A DNA stretch of 64,000 bases from Pempheris klunzingeri (Eukaryota; Chordata; Actinopteri; Acropomatiformes; Pempheridae). Location of the stretch: NCBI RefSeq assembly GCF_042242105.1, contig NC_092014.1:2284874-2348873 (forward strand), given 5' to 3'. The notes beneath the pieces were generated by a model, which was given only the letters and a program-made list of their open reading frames with translations, searched no databases and was not told the origin of the DNA. Both the position numbers and the translations under genes were made by a program. Below are positions 40,876 through 50,696 of this stretch, one piece after another. Numbering within the stretch: position 1 is the first letter of the stretch; the number at the start of each line of letters is the position of its first letter.

Positions 40876-42179
40876 TAAGCAGGGTTTTGCTGTTGGAGTT
40901 GGTTGAGGTGAACTTCTTGGTGTTTTTTTTTTTAATTCTAAAGGACTTTTTGAGTAGTTAGTCTGTTTCTCACGTCCCTGCTTATGTTTTATGGTCTTGT
41001 GCAGTTTTTTCAAGTATTTCCTGTTTTATTTTGAAGGAATCTTGTCTTGTTTTGCCTTACTTCCTGCTCCTGTGTGTTTTCCTTTGTGATGGTCTCCTGT
41101 CTCCAGCCTTCCCTTCACATACCAGCTCTGATCCGCCGTTCTTTGTTCTTTGTTTGTTAATGACATCATATGTCTGATGACCTGAACGTAACCAAACTAC
41201 AACTGTTTCCCAACATTAGTATAACAAAGCTCTTGTTGTTTGCTTACCTGCGTCCTATAAAGGGCGCTGAAGACGTTCACACATCATTTTGAGAGTTATT
41301 ATCTACCTTTTCTGTCCTTTTGGTATGAGGACGTGTTGAGACCATCAACACATGTATTGAATATTAAAGAAAAAGATTTACATTTTAAAAAGTAAAAGTA
41401 CACATGAAACATAAAAAGTGATGCTCAGTAAAGAAATAAAGCGAATTAAGAACAAAAAAAAGTAGAATTTCTCATCATTATTATCATCATCTAACGAGCA
41501 CCGTGGGGCATTTTAACATAAATGTAGAATTCAAAAACCTAAAAGTGGTTTAAAGGTCAAACCTTTGCCCTCTTTATGAAAAGAGAGCGGCTCCGTTTGT
41601 CTCTCTGTGGAATGTAATTATGCTTTTCTGTAGGTGAGAGTTACGTCACCAAAACAGGTTTGTGGAAACTTGAGACCATTTTAATTAGCGACACTTTTGC
41701 CTGTGTTTGGAGAGTGACATGACAAAAACTAAAAAAAACCTCACCAGTCTGACCCACTCAGTCAGTCCAACAGAGTAACAAAGGACAGTATATATATAAA
41801 TATAAATATAAATAAATATAAATATAAATACATAAAAAAAACACCTGCAAAAACAGGGTTATTGAAAGTTGAACCAACGTAGAGAAAAAACTAAATTAGG
41901 CTCAGTAGAGCTGCAGAGTTGCTGGTAAATAATTCTCTGTGAGTTCGACACTTCCACTGATTGAACATTATAATCAGACATATTGATTCACGCAGGTTTT
42001 ACACATACAAAAGCACATTTGTGGCATCGATTAACTTAAAATCTTTGTACAAATCAGGAAATAGATCAAATCTGACAAACATCTGGACGCAACTTCAGTG
42101 GAAAAGAAACAAGTCGAGGAAATCTGACTGCTTGTGCAAAATATTTGTGATTTCCTACGAGGTCTTTTGGACCCTGATG

Positions 42180-42510
42180 TTCATTCATTCATTCAACCTT
42201 TATTTAAATCTCCAGGAAGTCACTTGAACATGTGGAACAATGCAGTAACCCACACACTGAGCTGCACCTATTCAAATAGTCTGTACTACATCACTGTTTA
42301 ATTCTACTGTTAGGGCTCTTTTATTGTAAATATCATTTATTTTGTTTTTCTACATGTGAAGAGCTGCTAAACTGCCTTTGTTTCTATGCTATAATGAGCA
42401 GAGGAACTGTCTTAGAGGGGTCTGATGCACTGAATCTAGTCATATTTCCATATATACAGATTCATTACTTCCTTATTTATGAGACAAAACAACCAAAGGA
42501 GAAAAAAATT

Positions 42511-42548
<38 letters not shown>

Positions 42549-42550
42549 AT
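42180..42550. repeat. SINE-like tail and AAT microsatellite
   Basis: ATTCATTCAACCTTTATTTA followed by CCAGGAAGTCACTTGA resembles a common fish dispersed repeat end. An AAT array lies at 42513-42546, followed by ACATTTTATTTCTAATGCAC, again SINE-like. Family assignment is uncertain. Confidence 0.4.
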
Positions 42551-42674
42551 TTTATTTCTAATGCACATTACATTAGGAAAACAAATCTCAAAGTGCTGGA
42601 ATAAAAGACTAAAGACGAGGCTGTGGTGGTCTGCAGATGCTTCAGAACTACAAGAAGAAACTCCAGGTAAAAGG

Positions 42675-42975
42675 TGAGGCTGATATCAGGTGTTCCAAGG
42701 TTCCCCTGAAGCTCACTTCATCCAGAGCAGGAAGACGGATATGTTCCTCCAAACAGGAAGAAATAAACCAGATGCAAAAACAAACACACTGATAGAAACA
42801 TGCAAAGAGCAGAGAGCAGTCAGATGATCATGTTTATGATTTAAAGATCTCATAACTATGAGAGAAGTTCCATAAATCTGAAATATGTTCTCTTGTGTTC
42901 CTAGATGTGCTGTGCAAATAATGTTTACTATCATTATTTCAACCAGTAGTCGTCTTATTAATCAGCCCAGAATCT
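42675..42975. repeat. Repeat pair, copy 1 (upstream of first lysozyme-fold gene)
   Basis: GTTCCATAAATCTGAAATAT, GTTCTCTTGTGTTCCTA and GTGCTGTGCAAATAATGTTT recur with the same order and orientation at 45990-46240. Either it is a dispersed element or a local duplication around the lysozyme-fold gene. Confidence 0.7.
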
Positions 42976-43090
42976 AAAGATGTCACTTTGGTCATGACTT
43001 TGACGAGTTCCCCTTTACCTCAAAGACATGATGCCAAAAAACTACAGCAACCAGTAGAACAGGTTCGGCCCACCGGCACGAGGAGGCTTC

Positions 43091-43163
43091 TATATAAAAC
43101 TCAGTGTGTGCAGACGTATGGAGGCAAACAGGAAAAGGTTTATACTGTAGGTGGAAGAACAAG
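43091..43163 (+). promoter_or_regulatory. TATA box and probable non-coding first exon of the first lysozyme-fold gene
   Basis: A TATATAAA box at 43091-43098 is followed about 30 bp later by a short stretch ending in a perfect donor (AAG|GTAAGAA, donor at 43164). No coding continuation exists here apart from a 10-codon upstream ORF at 43117-43149. The next plus-strand gene starts at 45328, and AG acceptors before its ATG (45283 or 45317) could receive this exon. The pairing is an inference. Confidence 0.45.
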
Positions 43164-45327
43164 GTAAGAAACACATCTTTATATTCTTTCTGTTATATTG
43201 TTTGTTATAAATAAGAAATAAAAATAAACTCAAATATGTATGTATCATAATAAAACTAAAAAATAATAAAATATAAATAATAAAGTAACCAAAATCTGTT
43301 AATAACATTAATAGAAAATTATAAACTATATGTTGTCTTATTATTTGGTCACTAAATGTTGTGTTTTTAGTATTTTTTATAAATATAATTAAAAGGCAGA
43401 TGGTCTATTTCATCAGATTTACTTTTCCTGGTGGATTTTAATCTGATTTTGTAACATTTATTTTGTACAATTTGAGCCGAACCCAGTTTATTTAAAACAG
43501 TAATCGCTTTTATTTTTGGGTGCTTTTGCAAATATACTGTTTGTATATTAAACATAGATTTCAATTTATATTGAGCCTTTACGACATGTTTTTAAGAAAA
43601 ACTTCTTCTCCAGGATTTCCCTTATTTCACAAATTCTCTGTAAAATACTTTTGAATCTTCTTATAGCTGAATGTTAAACAGTGAACTGTGACCTCGTCCC
43701 ACTCAGAGATATTTGGTGTGTGTGATCTTTCGAGCATTAATTAATGATCCATTGATCCAATGATTTCATTATCAGAAACATGTTTTCAGCCTCTCACCAC
43801 TAGAGGACCCTGTTTACTGTCACTTCAGTTCAGAGTTCTGCTATTTGTTCCATCTGTTTGTAAATGGAAGCCACTGTTTTATCATTATTTGGATTTATTT
43901 CGATGGGTTAAAACAGAGAAATGAAACAGCACCTTCCTCCAACCTCCCGTCTGTCCCAAACAACACATAGAAAAACTAAATAAGATAAATAAAACACACA
44001 GAATAAAGATAATTAAATGAAATTAAGTAGGGAGGAAAGAACAATAAGGAGGATTACTTCTAACATGTCCTTTTTTTTCAGACTAGTGGGAAAAAAAAGT
44101 CAAAAAATTTGGTTTTAAGTGTTTATTTCACCACACAGTCTGTTTGTGTCTGTAGATTTCTTCTATATTCACATATTTAAAGACTATTTTTCTCTAATTG
44201 AGGTTATTTTCTCACTCTCACATGGGATTTTATTCATATATGCCATATTTATACAGCAGTTTACTCTTAAAAATGTGGTGAAAACTGTTTTTATCATTAA
44301 AAAAAACCATAAACTTTCCACTGTGAAAACCTTTGGCTCTAATGTACGTTTTGAACCTGCCTTTATTTAATATTCACATTTCTGTTCTGGGGCATATTGA
44401 ATTAAATACCCCCTCATTTGCATATTTATACATTGTAGGGATGCATGTTACATGAAAAAGACATTCTAACATACATGAAAATTCAGAAAATTTGAAATGC
44501 AAAAGAATAATTGCTTCAATGCAAATAATCAGTTGGGGATATTTTAGTAAAAATGTTTGACCCGCTCACCTGCAGCGTCTCCTCATGAGGGAATATTAAG
44601 GGCTTTTATCACGATCCCTGTGCAGGAACCCTGTTCTTAAGTCTATTCTTTAGTCTATAAGACAGTTTTAGTTCAACATTACTGTCAAATACATCTCGAC
44701 ACTCTAAATATACTGTTCACATCCTGTCATATCCACCTACCTCATGGAAATAATATGAATGTTTCTTCCAGCATCGTTGCAGTTTTTTTTACATATATAC
44801 ATTTATATTTGCACATAGAGGTTAACCCCTTACTGCCTGAATTTATTTACAATTGATTTGTGTTTTTGCATTCAAGCAGATGCTAAATTAAGTGGAGATT
44901 GTTAATTTGAATATAGCACAGAATAGAATAGTACAATATAATAATAGTATAATAAAATATATATGTATATATGCATAGAATATATATATATTTATGTATG
45001 TTTGTATGTATGTATGTTTATGAGGTTTGACAGTCAACAAGGGGTTAAATGTTTATTTGCATGTTAAATGTCTTTACTTGTCTTTACTTCTTGTTTGCCT
45101 GTTTGTCTGTAAGAACCCGAGAGCAGTGGGAAAAACCCAAATTCCTTGTATGTGTTCACATACTTGGCAAACGAAGCTGATTCTACTTCTGATTAGTGTC
45201 TTTTCCCACCATTCGACTTCTGCTGTGTCTTCTTTGGTCCACTAATGACAATAATCTACATCCCCCATCCTCCCTTGCTGCAGAAACCGTTTCAACCCGT
45301 CCCGTTCTCCCCACAGAAGGTGCTGAC

Positions 45328-48300
45328 ATGAAGTTGGGGCTGCTGGCGGCGCTGGCTGTGGTGGTTCTGGTGCCCAGCCTGTCCGAGGGCCGCGTCGTGT
45401 CCAGATGTGAGCTGAGAGACGAGCTCGGGGAGGCGCTCGTCCTGCCCAGAAGGCTTCAGAGATTCAAGGAGAAAATCCTGGCGACAGGTGAGGCTAGTGT
45501 GGCCAGGTGATGCTCCGTGCACAAGAAACTGCTCTATTTACAATGCCGATAGCAGCAATCATTCAAAAGTAGGCTTTGTCTAAAAGGAATAGAAACACAT
45601 TAACACACAGAAGACTTCATGAAAAATATTAAAATTAAATAGCACACCGCTCCTCTCCACACCTGAGCACAGTTACCACCCCCAGGCAGAAGACTGGAAA
45701 CTATATTAATAAAAAACTGTGTTAATAAAGACATTAATGGGACTAAAAACCCAGTTAACTATATTTCTGTATTTCTGAACATACCTCATTTCTTGGCTGA
45801 TGCACCTCAAGCCCATTGTTTAGCAAAGCTTTAATATTTGGAGCTAAAAGAAACATTTCGCTGTTAAATTCATGCCTTTAAGCATATTTTAAAAAGGCAG
45901 CCTACCAAATCAAGCACCAGACAAAGGCCGGCTTCAGCTGCTCCCTCAGGTGTGTCTCAAACCAGGAAGAAGCTTTTTATAAGCTCTTCCTCTTGAGTCC
46001 TCGTGGTGGACTTCCTGTCACCTTCGCTTCACCCACACTAATATCAGGTGTTTCAGGTTCCCCTGAGGGTTAGAAGAGACGGCTCCTGCACAAATCACTC
46101 TTATAATTATGAGAAAAGTTCCATAAATCTGAAATATGTTCTCTTGTGTTCCTAAATGTGCTGTGCAAATAATGTTTACTGTCATTATTATCATTATTAT
46201 CATTATTTCAACCAGTAGTCGTTTTATTAATCAAACCAGAATCAATTTGGCATCTCACAGACTACCTAATAAACGCCAACACAAGCAGTAACATGCACAG
46301 TGTGTAGCGAGGAGGAAAGCTGGAGTGTGGGGGTCAGAAAAACAACTCAGAACGACGCTAAATGACGAGAAAGAGACGCTAAAAGAGACAATATAGAATG
46401 TAAACACAAACAAAGAGACTGCAAAAGGATGCAAAGCTGCAAAAGAGAGACATAAAACGACCATAGAGAGACATTCCCTGTAATGTCCAGCAGGGGGCGA
46501 CTCCACTGAAGTCTGATTGGATGGAAGTCAATGAGGAAAATGAGCCGACTTCTCTCCTGATTTATCAACTCAGTGAACATTTTCCTGATGAGTTTCTGCT
46601 CTCAGTCTCTTGTTTACAGTCTTCTTCAGCACAGCAGGAAGTTCATTTAGTAAGTTATGGTCCCATTTAGAGGAGAATAGAAGATAAAGCAGGTTATTTC
46701 TGTGACTAAACAGAAGGCCTGCCTAAACCTAACCAATCAGAGGCGGGGTCTTCACAGAATTCCTGCAACAAAATACGACGACCAAAACGCCAAACTCGAG
46801 GCTCCAAAATGGCCGCCCACAAACCAATGGGTGGCGTCGCGGTGGCTTGGTCCACTTCTTCTTATATACCGTCTATGCCAGAGATGCAAAATGACTGCAC
46901 AGACAGAGAAAACCACAAAAAGATGAACACAAACATCAACCACAACACTTGAAGTCTCCTCTGGGTGTCTTGCTCCTAATCATAATCAATCCATAAATCA
47001 GGAGTCCAACATCTTTATTCATTTATCAATTCTTAAGAGCCAAATAGCCACAAACATAGCCAAGTTTTAAAAAAAATCCCTTATCACCCTTTTTCTTCTC
47101 CTCTTTCTCCCTGTTTGCTTGCTGCCGTCTGCTTGCACGACTGGTTTGCTGCAGTTATTTGTGAGGCAAACAGGAAGTCCGGTCTGAACACTGGCAAGGT
47201 CACGGTGTTCGGAAAACGCAAAACTACGATAATCAAGCCTAAAACCGTGGTTACAGCTGCCAAACCAACAACTACCAAACCAACGACTACTAAACCAGCG
47301 ACTACCAAACCAACGACTACCAAACCAGCGACTACCGAACCAACGACTACTAAACCAGCGACTACCGAACCAGCGACTACCGAACCAACGACTACTAAAC
47401 CAACGACTACTAAACCAGCGACTACCAAACCAACAACTACCGAACCAACGACTACCAAACCAACGACCACTGAAGCAACGATGACTGAAGCAGCGACCAC
47501 TGAAGCTAACACCATCAAAACTACGGCTCCAGAGACAACAGCATCATCATCATCACCAACCCTGGAACCAGGTGCCACTAATTCAACCTTTGGACCGAAC
47601 CGAACGGCTGGTGGCGTCAGACGAAAGCGAGATGTTGACAAAAACATCGAGGAGTCCGACGAGACCAGCGAGGACTCCGACGAGACCAGCGAGGAGTCCG
47701 ACGAGACAGAGTTGGAAAGGAGCCTGGATGAAATGCTGAACAAGAACAAAAGCAACTTTGATGAGGAGGAGGTGGTGGAGGATGACCACAAGATGGAGGA
47801 TGAGGACGAAGATAGTGATGATGAGGGTGAGGATGAGCAGGGGCTTGGGGAAGTTGGGAAACGTAAGAAGCGAGCCTTCCCTCACCGCTGGTGGCCCAGG
47901 CTGATGAGCAGGCCACAGTCCCGCGGGTATTACGGGCTCTTCCAGCTGTCCGACAAATACTTCTGCAATTCCGGTTATCGCCGGTCCAGAAACTGGTGCC
48001 AAACAACCTGCGGAGGTGAGTCTTTGAGCCAGAGAATGATTATTTGAATTAGATCATGCTGCATACTTAAACAAATGGTCTTTTTTTGTCCCCTGAAGCC
48101 TTCACCGATGACAACATCACGGATGACATTAATTGCCTCGTGAAGACTGGTCACTGGATGTAAGTTTTTATTTGGAAAAGTTAAAGTTAAAGACCTTTTG
48201 GGATGCACCTCCTGTCTTACTCACCTTTAGATCTGTTGGGCATCTGCATTTAAATAACTTCTAAAAAGTGTCGTTTCCTTTATCCTTTATGGGGTTTATG

Positions 48301-49115
48301 GAAGTTGATTGCTTGGTCGTCAAGAATCGCTCATCTGATCGCACTCACACTCAAAACTTAGTAATACATCCACCAAGTGTGGGGTCTATTTCTTCCTTTA
48401 CAGGCCAAATGTCACCAAATGTGTCATGTTCGCTAAGGCATCATATCTACACGTGTTCACCAAATGTGGTTACAGTGACAAAAAAGTCTTCAGACCGTAC
48501 GGCGAGCTCTGACCACCACATTTGACCCAACCTTCAGGAGCAGCTATGGCAAAGCTGCATAGATTATCCAAAATCCTGAAAAAAGTAGCTCTTCCAGCTC
48601 GGTCCAGAGATGTTATCCACCAAAGTTAGTGACGAAAAAACAGATTTTAACTAAAGTCAACATGGCGGAAAATCAATCGAGACACAAATAGATGCGACAG
48701 ATTCGTCTGCACACACAGATTTCTGTTTTTTTCAGAGATTTATGGTTCAAAAACAAGTGAAGGTCATTATCATCATCAACCTTCTCTGCATGAAGGGGTT
48801 AAACAAGTGATGTTATCTATCAATATGTCCCCTTTATATTGACGAGGCTAAATAACAGAAACACCTCTCTTCATAAGGCAGTACAGTTAAAACCACATAA
48901 AACACGTCTCGAAAGTTGTTTCAACAAAAACTTTTAACACAAAGTAAAATTCAGGAATTCAGGAAAACAGAACTGTGGGACCATGTTACTGACAAACTTC
49001 TAACTCCTGATCTAATGCATTGTTTTACTTTTTCTTCCATCCAAACAGGGTTGTATTCAGGACGGCTCATCGCTCGTGTTTTTGCACCTCGAACTTCTTC
49101 GACAAATGCAAATGA
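45328..49115 (+). CDS. Secreted non-catalytic lysozyme-C/alpha-lactalbumin-fold protein with a large mucin-like and acidic insertion
   Basis: Exons 45328-45487, 47155-48015, 48099-48159 and 49049-49115 give 382 residues; AATAAA follows at 49419. A signal peptide (MKLGLLAALAVVVLVPSLSEG) is followed by SRCELRDELGEAL, like the family's first helix. The three intron positions match lysozyme C genes (before the second Cys, after the fifth, before the seventh). All eight framework cysteines are present, plus one extra (SCFC). YYGLFQLSDKYFC matches the lysozyme/lactalbumin YGIFQIN..WC block, and AFTDDNITDDINC matches the alpha-lactalbumin calcium loop with its three Asp ligands. The catalytic Glu is Lys (CEANRKSG) and the catalytic Asp is Tyr, so no muramidase activity is expected. 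Between the second and third cysteines there are 267 residues instead of about 34. They comprise a PTTTK/PATTE pentad array, a Ser/Thr-rich part with N-glycosylation sequons (NST, NRT), an RRKR site, a Glu/Asp-rich part and a KRKKR site. Role unknown; extracellular. Confidence 0.82.
45990..46240. repeat. Repeat pair, copy 2 (inside first lysozyme-fold gene intron)
   Basis: Second copy of the segment described at 42675-42975. It differs by an added ATTATTATC expansion before TTTCAACCAGTAGTCGT. Confidence 0.7.
46485..46880. mobile_element. Dispersed repeat family 2, copy 3 (intron of first lysozyme-fold gene)
   Basis: It contains GTCTGATTGGATGGAAGTCA, ATGAGTTTCTGCTCTCAGTC and TTATGGTCCCATTTAGAGG. 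It ends CCAATGGGTGGCGTCGCGGT and TTATATACCGTCTATG. Closest to copy 2 at 23450-23810. Confidence 0.65.
47265..47504 (+). repeat. 15-bp coding minisatellite (PTTTK/PATTE array)
   Basis: Sixteen in-frame pentads, mostly P-T/A-T-T-K/E, encoded by 15-bp units such as CCAACGACTACCAAA. Adjacent units are nearly identical, indicating recent tandem amplification, and the last two degenerate to ATMTE and AATTE. Thr/Pro density predicts mucin-type O-glycosylation. The reverse-strand frame over the same repeat is a Val/Gly artefact. Confidence 0.9.
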
Positions 49116-49670
49116 GCAGCTGGCTGAGACACATTTTCCACCTGCAGGAAGCCGCACCTACGATGATTTCTTTAATCTTCTTCGGCACTACAGTGTCTCC
49201 GGTGTGACCTGACCAGTGTGGACTTACCCCTCAAACATTGTGAAGCATTTTATTTGAATGAATCCGTGAGATTTCTGCACTAAAGTAATTTTATTTCGGT
49301 TCATTTGTGGGTTCAAATGAGAATATTTGTTGGTGATAGAACTCATTTTGGTGGTGATTTTGTTCTGTACTTTAATCAGTGATTGTTTCCTGGAACATTC
49401 TGATATCTGCTGTCTGTCAATAAACCAGTTTTTGATTAATATGTTTATTACATGTTTATTACTGACGGATCAAAGTTAGCTATCTTTTCTGATCAGGCCG
49501 TTAATTCTGACGACACATAGAAATAACAATCAAAGACACTATTGATAGGCTATCGATACAGTTATCGATACAATAGATGCTCAACAGCAGTGTAGGAAAA
49601 TTGGGAATTTAGTCTAAAGTCTAAAATGATTTTACTTGAATTTCTTTATTCTAGTGCTGTTTTCAAACTG

Positions 49671-50062
49671 TGATTTCAAACCTTTAACTCACTGATTTCA
49701 AACCTTTAACTCAGTGATTTCAAACCTTTAACTCACTGATTTCAAACCTTTAACTCACTGATTTCAAACCTTTTAACACTGATTTCAAACCTTTTAACTC
49801 ATTGATTTCAAACCTTTAACTCAGTGATTTCAAACCTTTAACTCAGTGATTTCAAACCTTTAACTCAGTGATTTCAAACCTTTAACTCACTGATTTCAAA
49901 CCTTTAACTCAGTGATTTCAAACCTTTTAACTCACTGATTTCAAACCTTTTAACTCACTGATTTCAAACCTTTAACTCAGTGATTTCAAACCTTTAACTC
50001 AGTGATTTCAAACCTTTTAACTCACTGATTTCAAACCTTTAACTCACTGATTTCAAACCTTT
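49671..50062. repeat. 22-bp minisatellite between the two lysozyme-fold genes
   Basis: About 18 tandem units of TGATTTCAAACCTTTAACTC plus AC or AG, 21-23 bp each, ending at TTTAATCATG. No ORF. It starts about 250 bp after the poly(A) signal of the upstream gene. Confidence 0.92.
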
Positions 50063-50696
50063 AATCATGTTTTAAGGCCACCCATCCTGGAGCACTAGAC
50101 AGGTGGAGATGTTATTACAGGTCGGTTATTAAAAGATTAACGAGACACTTCATGGAAAACAGATTCAATGAAACTATAACTAGGTGTTCTTCTGCTCATC
50201 TTTTATGTTGCTCCTTGGTATTGCTGTTTCCCTTTTTTGGCTTCACATAATAGCTGTCCTAAAAACACTAATAGTCTCATATTTAGCACAGACTGTGTGT
50301 TTGCTGCTCTCACACTGCCCATGCTGACACCAGATCCTCGGAAATTATAAATGTGTTATGATGACGTGAGAGGACAACTGTTTCGCCTAACCCAGTTTAT
50401 AATCTTGTGGCCAGGTCTTTTCAGCAGCACGAAAGCCTAACCTGCAAGGGAGAAAAGGTGTTTTTAGGTAGACGGATCATTTTTCCCTCCGACCTCCTTA
50501 GAGCTCAGAAACCCAACGCCAACCATGAGATTTGGCACAACACTGTGCACTTCCTGAACCCTGCTTGTGGGCGCCAAGGGAGCTTTCTTTATCTGAGGAG
50601 AACAAAAAAAGTAAGTCACCTGTGAGCGGCCACTGGAGGCTCTGCAGACAGTATTTATATGTCGTGCATGCATGATTTCAGATACACTGAGTCAAG

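Noticed and set aside
43117..47190. Shared GAGGCAAACAGGAA between the upstream ORF at 43.1 kb and the lysozyme exon at 47.16 kb
   Set aside because: A 14-base match is expected several times by chance in a 64-kb window, so no exon duplication is inferred.
47084..47791. Minus-strand frame of 235 codons, Val/Gly/Ser-rich
   Set aside because: It is the antisense of the Thr/Pro pentad array and acidic segment. The plus strand is supported by splice sites and lysozyme-fold homology.
49671..50062. Regularly spaced 22-bp repeats, considered as a CRISPR-like array
   Set aside because: There are no unique spacers between the units; it is a direct head-to-tail minisatellite in a vertebrate genome.
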